A program made the position numbers and the translations under genes. Shown in pieces: positions 1 through 7,878 of a DNA stretch of 64,000 bases. The DNA is from Syntrophales bacterium (GTDB lineage Bacteria; Desulfobacterota; Syntrophia; Syntrophales; UBA5619): positions 323,807-387,806 of the forward strand of contig JALNYO010000001.1 of NCBI GenBank assembly GCA_023229765.1, given 5' to 3'. The number at the start of each line of letters is the position of its first letter. Positions within the stretch are counted from its first letter, which is position 1. The notes below the pieces were generated by a model. The model ran no database searches. It had not been told where the DNA came from and saw only the letters and a list, made by a program, of their open reading frames with translations.

Positions 1-83
1 TTCCGATGCAATTCCTGTGCAAGTTTTCTGCCAAAACTTGAAACGAGAGTTAATATCCGGAAAGTTCTTTAACATTCTGGACC

Positions 84-1706
84 TTATCTACAAAAACCTC
101 TCAGTGTTTCCAGCATATATCCCATCATTCCCTCCGTCATCCCCGGATACACCCCGACCCAGAAGGCATCGCGCATGATGCGGTCGGTCGTGGGCAAATC
201 GCCAATCACCTGGTAATTTTTGCCGGCCTTGCGCATCTCGTCAAAACAAGGGTGCTTGATAAGATTACCGGCGAAAAGCATCCGGGTCTGGATTCCTTTT
301 TGTTCGAGGTGGTTCACCATCATCTCACGGGTAAAGCCTGCATCTTCACGCACGGTGAGCAGAAAACCAAACCACGATGGATCAGAATTTGCGGTAGCTT
401 CGGGCAGAATGAAACGCTCCTCCAGGCCGCTTATGCCGTCACGCAGAATTTTCCAGTTTCGCTTACGCGCCTCGATGAAGGAAGGCAGCTTCTCAAGCTG
501 GGCGCAACCAATGGCGGCCTGCATATCGGTTGCCTTCAAGTTGTAGCCAAAATGGGAATAGACATATTTATGATCGTAACCCAAGGGAAGTTCACCGAAC
601 TGCCGGTCAAAGCGATTGTGGCAGGTATTGTCCCGGCCGGGTGGGCACCAGCAATCGCGGCCCCAGTCGCGGAAGGATTCTACAAGCCGTTTAAGTTTTG
701 AATCATTGGTATAGACAGCCCCGCCTTCGCCCATGGTGATGTGGTGGGCGGGATAAAAGCTTGATGTGCCGATGTGCCCTGATGTTCCGGTATAACTCCA
801 AGAACCGTTTTGAAAATAGCGTGAGCCGAGGGCATCACAATTGTCTTCAATCAGCCAGAGGTCGTTCTTGTCGCAGAAGGCTTTAACCGCCGCGAGATCA
901 AACGGGTTGCCCAACGTATGTGCCAACATAACCGCTTTTGTTTGGTTTGAAAGCGCGGCCTCCAATTGCGTGACATCAATATTGCAGGTCGGAAGCGATA
1001 TATCGACAAAGGCCGGCACGGCGCCATATTGGATGATGGGGGAAACGGTGGTGGGAAAAGCGGCCGCTACAGTGATCACTTCATCTCCCGGCTTGATCCG
1101 GCGTTCACCCAGCTCGGGCGAAGTAAGCGCCATGAAGGCCAGCAGATTGGCGGAGGAACCGGAATTGACTAATGAACAATGCTGCACACCGAGGAACGCG
1201 GCAAACTCTTTCTCAAACTTCTCTGCATAGCGACCGGTAGTCAGCCAGAAATCGAGTGAGGAATCTACCAATGAGGTAATCTCGCGCTCATCGAAAACCC
1301 GACCGGCGTAAGGAATACGGTCCCCGGGGGTGAAGGAGCTTTTGGATGTCCGGGAATGAACACCATCGTAGTGGGAAACAACGGTGTTACGTACACTGGC
1401 TCGAAGCAGTTCATCGATTTTTGCATTGGACAGGCGACCGATACCGGCACGCTTGATGTTTTTTTCGGTTATCACCAGCACCTTATCGGCCCGTATAACG
1501 CTCCTTTTGAGGATGGCGCCGCACTCAAGATCAGTTGGATCAATGACTACGGCAGAGGTGTCGAAACAGTAATTATCAACCTCACTGGTCATGTAGGCTA
1601 CTGTAATATCTCCCAATTCTGATGATTGTGAAATGATAACGGCTGGGCGCACTTTTGAGCCGGCCTGATTGGTATAGGGAAAGTCAAGCAGGACAATTTC
1701 TCCCAC
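84..1706 (-). CDS. rfbH: PemK/MazF toxin domain fused to RfbH-type CDP-4-keto-6-deoxyglucose 3-dehydrase
   Basis: About 540 aa if started at the GTG at 1706, which has an AGGA box about 8 nt upstream and lies 10 nt after the antitoxin stop. Residues 1 to about 111 form a PemK/MazF-like RNase fold (VGEIVLLDFP, then VRPAVIIS, then TVAYMTS). From about residue 112 the frame runs straight into a nearly complete DegT-family RfbH/E1 enzyme (RIPYAGRVFDE, NSGSSANLLA, EDNCDALGS). The PLP-lysine position is His in SFYPAHHITMGEGG, as in the known E1 dehydrases. The four iron-sulfur cysteines are present as C-x61-C-x1-C-x7-C; Yersinia E1 has x57. The enzyme makes 3,6-dideoxyhexose precursors for O-antigen from the RfbG product. 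Only the first 15 or so RfbH residues seem replaced by the toxin domain. Family calls are firm; the function of the fusion is unknown. Confidence 0.88.
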   Translation of the reverse strand: MGEIVLLDFPYTNQAGSKVRPAVIISQSSELGDITVAYMTSEVDNYCFDTSAVVIDPTDLECGAILKRSVIRADKVLVITEKNIKRAGIGRLSNAKIDELLRASVRNTVVSHYDGVHSRTSKSSFTPGDRIPYAGRVFDEREITSLVDSSLDFWLTTGRYAEKFEKEFAAFLGVQHCSLVNSGSSANLLAFMALTSPELGERRIKPGDEVITVAAAFPTTVSPIIQYGAVPAFVDISLPTCNIDVTQLEAALSNQTKAVMLAHTLGNPFDLAAVKAFCDKNDLWLIEDNCDALGSRYFQNGSWSYTGTSGHIGTSSFYPAHHITMGEGGAVYTNDSKLKRLVESFRDWGRDCWCPPGRDNTCHNRFDRQFGELPLGYDHKYVYSHFGYNLKATDMQAAIGCAQLEKLPSFIEARKRNWKILRDGISGLEERFILPEATANSDPSWFGFLLTVREDAGFTREMMVNHLEQKGIQTRMLFAGNLIKHPCFDEMRKAGKNYQVIGDLPTTDRIMRDAFWVGVYPGMTEGMMGYMLETLRGFCR

Positions 1707-1716
1707 CCGGGCATTC

Positions 1717-1974
1717 CTATTTGAGTTCAAAATAGGCCTCCCAGTCAACATTGGCATCATCATTTGTGTCAAAAAAGGCAGCCAGACCTATTTGCTTGAA
1801 CTCTTCATCGCTTGACCTTCGGCGGGCATGATACTCCGCAGCGGGGATTGTCGTCTCATTAGTTTCTTCTGACGGTATCACAATAATATTGAGTTCTGCT
1901 GAAAGGATATCCGCAGGTATCGGCTCGATTAATTCAATTCGTCCCGCCTTATACTGCGCTTTTATCGCCAGCAT
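1717..1974 (-). CDS. small antitoxin-like protein
   Basis: 85 aa, starting at an ATG behind a strong AGGAGG six bases upstream and overlapping the end of rfbG by 26 nt. The N-terminal strand-rich segment (MLAIKAQYKAGRIELIEPI) resembles the short AbrB/AF2212-like antitoxins that sit before PIN or PemK toxins. The C-terminal half is acidic and ends in DWEAYFELK. The next frame, starting 10 nt downstream, opens with a PemK domain, so gene order and spacing match a type II toxin-antitoxin pair. Here the toxin is only the head of a sugar-biosynthesis enzyme. The antitoxin role is inferred from context and weak similarity. Confidence 0.65.
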   Translation of the reverse strand: MLAIKAQYKAGRIELIEPIPADILSAELNIIVIPSEETNETTIPAAEYHARRRSSDEEFKQIGLAAFFDTNDDANVDWEAYFELK

Positions 1975-3067
1975 GACTGTCCTCCTTTTGTGGCTTTTCT
2001 TCGTACTTGCGGATCTGCTCCAGACAGAACTGATGCATGTCTTTTGTTTGAGGTTCCGAGTAAAATTCTTTATACCAATCCGCTGTCATTTGCAAACATT
2101 CGTCAATGGTGAGAACGCTGTGCCAGTGGAGATAAGCGTGGGCCTTGTCGCAATTCAGCTTGAGAAGGTTCGCCTCATGAAGGGACTGCGGATCTGATAG
2201 GTCATTCCAGGAACCTTTGCCCCAGTATTTTATCAATCGCTCAGCCATTTCGGCGACGGTCAGATGACTGCTGTCCTCCGGGCCGAAGTTCCAGGCGTCG
2301 GAATATTTTTGAGGGTTTTGCCACAGGGCGGCGCCGAGCAGCAGATAACCACCGAGGGGCTCCAGTACGTGCTGCCAGGGGCGAATGGCATTGGGGTTGC
2401 GGATGCCGATGGGTTGCTTACTGCTCAGGGCGCGGATGCAATCGGGAACCAAGCGATCTGCACCCCAATCGCCGCCGCCGATGACGTTGCCCGCCCGGGC
2501 GGAGGCGGCGCCGATCGGCCTGCTCTGTGCGGCGTTCGGAGAAAAGAACGACTTCAGATAAGCGCTGAAAACAAGTTCCGCACACCCTTTGGAGGCGCTG
2601 TACGGGTCATGACCGCCCATCGGGTCATTTTCCCGGTAGCCCCAAACCCATTCCCTGTTTTCATAGCATTTGTCGCTGGTGATGTTGACCAGGACTTTGA
2701 CGCTGGAGGTTTTACGGACGGCCTCGAAAACGTTGACCGTGCCGCCGACGTTCGTGTCGAAGGTCAATTTCGGCTCTTCGTAGGAGCGGCGAACAAGGGG
2801 CTGGGCGGCGAGGTGGAAAACAAATTCCGGCTGATATTTTTCAAAAGTCTCCATCAACCGGTCGAGATCGCGGATATCTCCGTGGATATGGGTGATCTTT
2901 TCCCGGAGCTTCGTTGCCTCAAAAAGGCTTGGCTCGCTTGGCGGATCAAGGGAATAGCCGATGACATCCGCCCCCAGTTCCTTCAGCCAAATCGCCAGCC
3001 ACGACCCCTTGAATCCGGTGTGGCCGGTGATCAAAACCCGCTTACTTTTGTATATGTTATCGAACAA
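1949..3067 (-). CDS. rfbG: CDP-glucose 4,6-dehydratase
   Basis: 372 aa extended SDR enzyme converting CDP-D-glucose to CDP-4-keto-6-deoxyglucose, the substrate of the RfbH dehydrase encoded next. The NAD-binding motif is TGHTGFKGSW near residue 14. The family signatures HLAAQPLVRRSY, ITSDKCYEN and the catalytic YSASK are all present. The start is a TTG at 3067, with GGAG 9 nt upstream, three bases after the stop of a truncated Gfo/Idh frame, so translation is probably coupled. The partner cytidylyltransferase rfbF is not in the window; it may lie elsewhere or have been lost when the upstream gene was truncated. The last 20 residues are charged and may be unstructured. Confidence 0.93.
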   Translation of the reverse strand: MFDNIYKSKRVLITGHTGFKGSWLAIWLKELGADVIGYSLDPPSEPSLFEATKLREKITHIHGDIRDLDRLMETFEKYQPEFVFHLAAQPLVRRSYEEPKLTFDTNVGGTVNVFEAVRKTSSVKVLVNITSDKCYENREWVWGYRENDPMGGHDPYSASKGCAELVFSAYLKSFFSPNAAQSRPIGAASARAGNVIGGGDWGADRLVPDCIRALSSKQPIGIRNPNAIRPWQHVLEPLGGYLLLGAALWQNPQKYSDAWNFGPEDSSHLTVAEMAERLIKYWGKGSWNDLSDPQSLHEANLLKLNCDKAHAYLHWHSVLTIDECLQMTADWYKEFYSEPQTKDMHQFCLEQIRKYEEKPQKEDSHAGDKSAV

Positions 3068-3070
3068 TGA

Positions 3071-3391
3071 TCAATTCTCCGAAGGTTTGTACACGGAATA
3101 TCTTTTCCAAAACGGGTCGAAACGGATATGGCTGTCGTGCAGGTAGTTGGGGCTGCAAATAGAGACATAATCAATCTTTTTATTTTTTTCGCGGCGGTAT
3201 TTGTCCACGAAGCGGTCAATAAGCTCAAATTCGGAAAAAAATGCCGCTTTTGGGGAAAAACTGTCAATTATGCCGATGCTGTCGTTTTTGTCGAGGGCGG
3301 CAACGAGGGTGTTTCCGGTATCCTTGATGGCTTTCAGATGTCGGGGGACGATGTCGCCGGCAACGTCGATAAGCGCAAAACTATTTGTCAT
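3071..3391 (-). pseudogene. truncated Gfo/Idh/MocA sugar oxidoreductase (WbpB/WlbA-like N-terminus)
   Basis: 106 codons matching only the NAD-binding start of the WbpB-like UDP-GlcNAcA 3-dehydrogenase family (ALIDVAGDIVPRHLKAIKDT, then YVSICSPNYLHDSHIRF). Family members continue for about 200 more residues with a conserved EKPL motif. Here similarity stops right after HIRF and the frame ends 15 codons later, three bases before rfbG. The usual G-x-G-x-x-G start is also altered (DVAGDI). The simplest reading is a deletion that joined the 5' end of one sugar gene to rfbG, leaving a remnant that may still serve as a translated leader. Confidence 0.75.
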
Positions 3392-3579
3392 ATCAGGCCT
3401 TTTATCAATATTTAGAAGTCATCTTTTAATGTTTCAGCTAATGCCTCTTTTTTTACCACAGCACCTGATCGAAATTAAGCAATTATAATGCCGTTGAAAT
3501 TATCAGTCCCTTATGTTCACGGTTTTTCATTCTTGACTGAGAGGCTGTCCCGCTACGTATCTATAATTTGTTTTATGAA

Positions 3580-3732
3580 GAGCTAATTGCAAAACGCTTT
3601 GTCATGCCCGAATGCTTCTGTCTGGCATCCATGATTTCAAACACTTACAAACTGGATTATGAACATTAAGCTTCGCTTTCCCGCCCCAAAGAGTCGCGGG
3701 AATGACAGAGCTGGGAGTTTTGCAATTACCTC
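3580..3732 (+). mobile_element. MITE-like inverted-repeat element, copy 1 (empty form)
   Basis: 153 bp bounded by terminal inverted repeats (GAGCTAATTGCAAAAC and its complement GTTTTGCAATTACCTC, one mismatch). The flanking bases TGAA occur on both sides (3576-3579 and 3733-3736) as a 4-bp target duplication. It contains one 21-bp repeat unit at 3659-3679 and no reading frame of its own, so movement would need a transposase in trans. It ends about 17 nt past the stop of the TPR gene. It fills most of the 3392-3752 gap, where nothing else stands out. Confidence 0.85.
3659..3679 (-). repeat. 21-bp dispersed repeat unit (single, inside MITE copy 1)
   Basis: Reverse-orientation unit containing ATGAACATTAAGCTTCG. 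It matches the units at 4683, 18014 and 18050 and is the complement of the forward units found from 50974 on. Confidence 0.85.
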
Positions 3733-3752
3733 TGAAGATAAAACTTAAACGC

Positions 3753-4499
3753 TCAGGAATCTATCTTCCCCGTTTCGCGAATATATTTCAGCAGTTTGAT
3801 CCCTTCAGCAAAATCATGATTGATCTTGAGGCCTTCGTTGATTGTTTCGGCCGCCGTTTTCCATTCTTCCTGGGCAATGTAAACCCGGGCCATGTTGTAA
3901 TAAATTCCCTCATCCCGAGGCGAGGCGACGAGGGCCTTTTTGAACTCCTGCAGAGATTCATCATAACTGCCCGCCCGGCGGTGTTCTATGCCGGCCGTGT
4001 TGAAAGCTTCGGCAAGGAGTTCTGCAAGATCATCCTTGTTTTTCAGCAACTCCAGCGCTGCCGTCGGATTTCCGTTTTCAATGAGTGTTTTAATTATGTT
4101 TAATTGAGCTTCTGTGTCGTTAGCCGGGGGAGCGGGATTCGCAGTGCTTTCCTTCTTTTCTTTCGGTTCCTCCAATAGGTCCGTCATTTCATCGCTTTTT
4201 ATTTCAATGAGTTGCTTCATCAATTCGAGAGTGGGGGCGATTTCGTTGTCTCGAAACGTGACAGGCCCATAGATATCGCGGAATTGTTTGCTCTCCGCGA
4301 GGGTCTTCTGGAAATCGTTGATCTCCTTTTGCAGCGCCTTTTCGTCGGCGGGGATCATGTTGGTGGAGCTAATTTTCTCCAGAACCTCTTTGAATTTCAA
4401 GAGGCAGGAAAAAACATTCCCCTTTTGCAGAACGTTTCGGCATTCGGTCAGCCTGTGGGCTATCTTGCCGGCGTCATCCCTGTTTATTGCCTCTGTCAT
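3753..4499 (-). CDS. tetratricopeptide-repeat protein, function unknown
   Basis: 248 aa from the second ATG at 4499, which is chosen because GGAGG lies 10 nt upstream; the ATG at 4508 abuts the same box too closely. Residues 1-115 are helical with no recognised family, followed by a low-complexity linker (EEPKEKKESTANPAPPAND). The last 110 residues carry two clear TPR motifs (AGIEHRRAGSYDESLQEFKKAL and the following AQEEWKTAAETINEGL). No signal peptide or membrane segment is visible, so a cytoplasmic scaffold is likely. The gene is bracketed by two nearly identical direct copies of a MITE-like element. There is no operon partner to suggest a pathway. Confidence 0.75.
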   Translation of the reverse strand: MTEAINRDDAGKIAHRLTECRNVLQKGNVFSCLLKFKEVLEKISSTNMIPADEKALQKEINDFQKTLAESKQFRDIYGPVTFRDNEIAPTLELMKQLIEIKSDEMTDLLEEPKEKKESTANPAPPANDTEAQLNIIKTLIENGNPTAALELLKNKDDLAELLAEAFNTAGIEHRRAGSYDESLQEFKKALVASPRDEGIYYNMARVYIAQEEWKTAAETINEGLKINHDFAEGIKLLKYIRETGKIDS

Positions 4500-4613
4500 T
4501 TTGTGCATTCCTCCATAAATCGATGATGGTTTTCATGCGAACAAAGTGAAAATTTACTCGGATGAAATAAAGATTTTCGGCTGAGCTAATTGCAAAACGC
4601 TTTGTCATGCCCG

Positions 4614-4634
4614 AAAGCGCAGCTTAATGTCCAT
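4614..4634 (+). repeat. 21-bp repeat unit, insertion relative to MITE copy 1
   Basis: Forward unit beginning AAAGCGCAGCTTAATG. Removing these 21 bases restores the copy 1 sequence CCGAATGCTTC, so copy 1 shows the empty site. Confidence 0.85.
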
Positions 4635-4682
4635 AATGCTTCTGTCGGGCATCCATGATTTAAAACACTTACAAACTGGATT

Positions 4683-4703
4683 ATGAACATTAAGCTTCGC
4701 TTT
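4683..4703 (-). repeat. 21-bp dispersed repeat unit (inside MITE copy 2)
   Basis: Reverse-orientation unit identical to the one at 3659-3679, at the equivalent place in the element. Confidence 0.85.
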
Positions 4704-4844
4704 CCCGCCCCAAAGAGTCGCGGGAATGACAGAGCTGGGAGTTTTGCAATTACCTCGGCTGCCTAATTTTACATATAGCACATTCTCCGAAAAACGTGCA
4801 AGATTGGGGAGATGAAAAAAATGTTATCGTCCTGAAAAAAATAT

Positions 4845-4872
4845 TAAAGTTTTTGCATTTTACTGCCGATCA
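4845..4872 (+). promoter_or_regulatory. sigma-28 (FliA)-type promoter
   Basis: TAAAGTTT at 4845-4852 and GCCGATCA at 4865-4872 with a 12-nt spacer, against the flagellar sigma-28 consensus TAAAGTTT-N11-GCCGATAA. It lies about 40 bp upstream of the small gene at 4909, a distance typical of a class 3 flagellar promoter. The extra spacer base and one late mismatch are the only weaknesses. Confidence 0.7.
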
Positions 4873-4908
4873 ATGATATGCCGGAATACATTGTAGAGGG
4901 AGGTTTAT

Positions 4909-5130
4909 ATGGTAGTATCCATGTATAGCGTTGATAGCATGATCAACGCTTACAACAAGCAGCAGCGGGTTAAAGCCAGACACGCTGCCCCTGACGATTG
5001 GGGCGGATCGGGAAAGGGAAAAACCAACGATGAAGTTACTCTGTCCAAACAGGGCATTGAGGCTGCGGACATCTACAATAAACTGACGAACAAACTTATC
5101 GATAACATGCTGAAAGAAGAAAAAAAATAA
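4909..5130 (+). CDS. small FlgM-associated-type protein (DVU0524-like)
   Basis: 73 aa with a GGGAGG box just before its ATG. The sequence starts MVVSMYSVDSMINAYNKQQR, then VTLSKQGIEAADIYNKLTNK and a lysine-rich tail. It resembles the short DVU0524-type proteins found beside FlgM in deltaproteobacterial flagellar regions; this is from memory and could not be tested. The sigma-28-like promoter 40 bp upstream and the c-di-GMP signalling genes downstream agree with a motility role. It has no signal peptide or membrane helix. It could instead be a FlgM-like anti-sigma factor, but the core FlgM C-terminal helices are not obvious. Confidence 0.6.
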   Translation: MVVSMYSVDSMINAYNKQQRVKARHAAPDDWGGSGKGKTNDEVTLSKQGIEAADIYNKLTNKLIDNMLKEEKK

Positions 5131-5206
5131 CTGACGGCATGGTTGTTGATTCCGTTTCCTCATTCGTTTATCTGGTTTTTTAGAGAAATCGGGAGGCTGG
5201 CTGGTT

Positions 5207-6694
5207 TTGCTTGATGCCGCAAAAATGGAAAAGGTAAATAGTAAAGTTGTCCTGGTTGTGGACGATTACGCGCCCACCCGGATTCTAATTTTGGAGGCGC
5301 TTGAGCAGCAGGGTGAGTACGAGGGCCTGGAAGCCGCAAACGGGGTTGAGGCGATTGCGCTTTTAGAAAAGAATCCCTGTGATATGGTGATTACCGACGT
5401 CATGATGCCCGGTATGGGCGGCATGGAGTTGCTGCAGTCTCTGCGGGAGAGGAATTTTGATATTCCGGTAATCATGATGACCTCCCGCCCCGCTGTTGAT
5501 CTTACCGTTTCCGCGATGAAAAGCGGCGTCGTTGATTTTCTGCAGAAACCCTTTGATATCGATAAAATGATCTTCAAGGTTGACCTGTATCTCCGGGAGG
5601 GCTCTGGTCCCACACCTGTTTCCCGGCAGGATTCCCTGGCCATGAAAGAGGAGCGGGAGCAACTCTCCCTGAAAAGCTATGTCTATGAGGCGGTTGAACG
5701 AGCCGCTGGCGACAATGATGAGATTTTTCAGACCATTGTCGAATTGGCGATGCGGATTGTAGATGGTGAGAGCTGCGCGCTTTTCCTCTACGATAAAGAA
5801 TATCGTAAATTTTATCCGAAGGCGCAGAAGGGAGAGGATTACGGTTTTTATGGGGCCAACACCATCTCAACCATAACCGATATCTATCAGGAGGCGGTCG
5901 ATAAAAAAGACGCGCTGATGGTGCATTCCGACAGCGACCCTTTTATTTCCCCGTCCATTATTTGCGCGCCCTTGCTGATCCACGGAAGCGTTCTCGGGGT
6001 GCTGAGCATCCGGAAAAAGAGCCTTGGCGGGGTTTTTACGAAGAACGACCTCCAGCAGATTTTGGGCCTGGCGAAAAGGGCCTCCCTGAACCTCGAAAAC
6101 AAAATCCTCTATGAAAGCATGTTTGATAATTTGACGAGCACCTTTATGGCGCTTGTGGCGGCGATTCAGGCGCGGGATCACTACACGGAGGAACATTCCC
6201 GCCGCGTTACCGAGACCGCCGTCAACATAGCTCAACAAATGGGGTTATCTCCGACCGAGGTGGAGCGGCTGCGGGTTGCCTCGCTGCTTCATGATCTCGG
6301 GAAAATATCCATTCCCGACAACGTGCTGCTCAAACCGGGCGGACTTACTGATAAAGAATTTGAAATTATCAAACAGCATCCCGTTAACGGCGATGCGATA
6401 TTGAGTCATATTGCCCTGCTTGACGATGAGCGCTTGATAGTTCGACACCACCATGAAAGGTGGGATGGCCGGGGCTATCCCGACGGCCTTGCCGGGAATG
6501 ATATCCCGCTTTTGGCGCGGATCATGGCGGTGGCCGATTCCTTTGACGCGATGACAAGCGATCGTCCGTATCGAAAAGGTATGAATATTAAAGCGGCGGT
6601 AGGCGAGCTGATAGCAAATAAAAACAAGCAGTTTGACGAGAAAATCGTGGATGTTTTTCTGGAAATTTTGGCGGACGATAATAGCTTTTCCTGA
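5207..6694 (+). CDS. response regulator with REC, GAF and HD-GYP domains (c-di-GMP phosphodiesterase)
   Basis: 495 aa from a TTG with GGGAGG 11 nt upstream; the ATG at 5225 is too far from that box. The REC domain (about 13-130) has the acidic pair DD19-20, phospho-acceptor D64 in VITDVMMPGMGG, and the QKPFD lysine. A GAF domain follows (about 170-310). The HD-GYP domain occupies the last 180 residues with HSRRV, LLHDLGK, HHHERWDGRGYPDG and DAMTSDRPYRKG, so all metal and substrate motifs are present. Phosphorylation by an unlinked kinase probably controls c-di-GMP hydrolysis. A second HD-GYP gene follows 125 nt later. Confidence 0.93.
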   Translation: MLDAAKMEKVNSKVVLVVDDYAPTRILILEALEQQGEYEGLEAANGVEAIALLEKNPCDMVITDVMMPGMGGMELLQSLRERNFDIPVIMMTSRPAVDLTVSAMKSGVVDFLQKPFDIDKMIFKVDLYLREGSGPTPVSRQDSLAMKEEREQLSLKSYVYEAVERAAGDNDEIFQTIVELAMRIVDGESCALFLYDKEYRKFYPKAQKGEDYGFYGANTISTITDIYQEAVDKKDALMVHSDSDPFISPSIICAPLLIHGSVLGVLSIRKKSLGGVFTKNDLQQILGLAKRASLNLENKILYESMFDNLTSTFMALVAAIQARDHYTEEHSRRVTETAVNIAQQMGLSPTEVERLRVASLLHDLGKISIPDNVLLKPGGLTDKEFEIIKQHPVNGDAILSHIALLDDERLIVRHHHERWDGRGYPDGLAGNDIPLLARIMAVADSFDAMTSDRPYRKGMNIKAAVGELIANKNKQFDEKIVDVFLEILADDNSFS

Positions 6695-6819
6695 ATCTTC
6701 ATTTATCTCTGTGAAAAATAGAAAATGCCCCATACTATCTATGCTGGCAAAAACATCAATGCGCGTATTTCCAGTTATTATAAAAATGGCGACAACCTGT
6801 TTTCCCTGGGGTGGCTGCC

Positions 6820-7812
6820 ATGCGGTCCTTAGTCAGGCTTAAAGCCGGCGAGCTTAAGGTCGGCATGTATGTAGTAATGCCCGCCTCCTGGGATGAGCAC
6901 CCCTTCCTGAAGAATGAGTTTATTCTCGATTCGGCAAAACAGATCGATAAGATAATAAAGTACGGCATGGAATTTGTCCTGGTTGACGCCGGCAAGAGCT
7001 TGATCCCGGTTTCGCCATCCGCCGGCGAACGGCCCACTGCTGCTGAAATGCCGGAGGCGCCATCCGCCGATAATTCGCCTGTTGTTCCAGACGAGCTTTA
7101 CGAGGCGATTCATAACGCCTCGGTGCTCCCCGTCGAGAAAGCCCGCTTGGTGAGGAAAAACAGTCTGCTGATGATGGAGGGTCTCCTGCAGCAGCCGACG
7201 GCGGATAATATCCGGGAAAGCAAAAAGGCAATAACCGAAATTGTGCAGCTTATACTGAAGGACGACGATGCCGCGAGCGCCCTTATCAAGATAACAGATC
7301 ATGATTATTACACATATACCCACTCGGTCAATGTAGGATTTTGGGCGGTGTCGCTGGCGAAGGTGTTGTTCCGGGATTCATTTCTGCATGATCTTCATGA
7401 ATTGGGGTGCGGGTTTTTCCTGCACGATATCGGCAAGGTCCGGATCAAGCAGAGCATTATAACGAAGCCGGGGCGTTTGTCGGAGGAGGAGATGAACGAA
7501 ATGCGCAGGCATCCGGTGTTTGGCTTCCGGATTCTCGACGAGGCCCACCAGCTTACCGAAGAGTCCAAGATAATTGTTCTTCAGCATCACGAACGGTATG
7601 GCGGCAATGGCTATCCCAAGGGGCTGCGGGGTGATCAGATACACATCTATGCGAAAATATGCTCGCTTGCCGATGTTTACGACGCTCTGACGTCAGACCG
7701 TCCCTACCGGAAGGGGAGTAAGCCTTTTGAGGCACTGAGGATTATGAAAGATGAAATGATCGGTCATTTTCAGCAGGATCTTTTTGAAAAATTTGTGCGA
7801 CTGCTGCTGTAA
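6820..7812 (+). CDS. HD-GYP phosphodiesterase with N-terminal DUF3391
   Basis: 330 aa from the ATG at 6820, about 7 nt after a GGGGTGG box; an upstream in-frame GTG at 6811 overlaps that box. Residues 1-70 match DUF3391 (LKVGMYVVMPASWDEHPFLKN), a cap often found on HD-GYP proteins. The catalytic domain carries HSVNVGFWA, FLHDIGKVRI, HHERYGGNGYPKG and DALTSDRPYRKG. Here the GYP motif is GNGYPKG. It lacks a receiver domain, unlike its upstream neighbour. The two probably act on the same c-di-GMP pool, and the PilZ effector gene follows. Confidence 0.92.
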   Translation: MRSLVRLKAGELKVGMYVVMPASWDEHPFLKNEFILDSAKQIDKIIKYGMEFVLVDAGKSLIPVSPSAGERPTAAEMPEAPSADNSPVVPDELYEAIHNASVLPVEKARLVRKNSLLMMEGLLQQPTADNIRESKKAITEIVQLILKDDDAASALIKITDHDYYTYTHSVNVGFWAVSLAKVLFRDSFLHDLHELGCGFFLHDIGKVRIKQSIITKPGRLSEEEMNEMRRHPVFGFRILDEAHQLTEESKIIVLQHHERYGGNGYPKGLRGDQIHIYAKICSLADVYDALTSDRPYRKGSKPFEALRIMKDEMIGHFQQDLFEKFVRLLL

Positions 7813-7849
7813 TTGAATGAAAGTTTTAGCAATTGGCGGATAATATTTT

Positions 7850-7878
7850 TTGACAACGCCAATAGTTTATTGTAGATT
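7850..7878 (+). promoter_or_regulatory. sigma-70-type promoter for the PilZ gene
   Basis: A perfect TTGACA at 7850-7855, a 17-nt spacer, and TAGATT at 7873-7878, about 97 nt upstream of the PilZ start codon. Confidence 0.65.

Larger units (their letters stand above)
4583..4756 (+). mobile_element. MITE-like inverted-repeat element, copy 2 (carries an extra 21-bp unit)
   Basis: 174 bp in the same orientation as copy 1, with identical terminal repeats and its own 4-bp target duplication GGCT (4579-4582 and 4757-4760). It differs from copy 1 by two substitutions and exactly one 21-bp insertion at 4614-4634. With the TPR gene between them, the two copies form a direct-repeat pair about 1 kb apart that could delete or amplify that gene by recombination. 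Confidence 0.85.

Noticed and set aside
1..83. Possible gene at the left edge
   Set aside because: Only 83 bases lie beyond the rfbH stop and no reading frame or motif can be supported.
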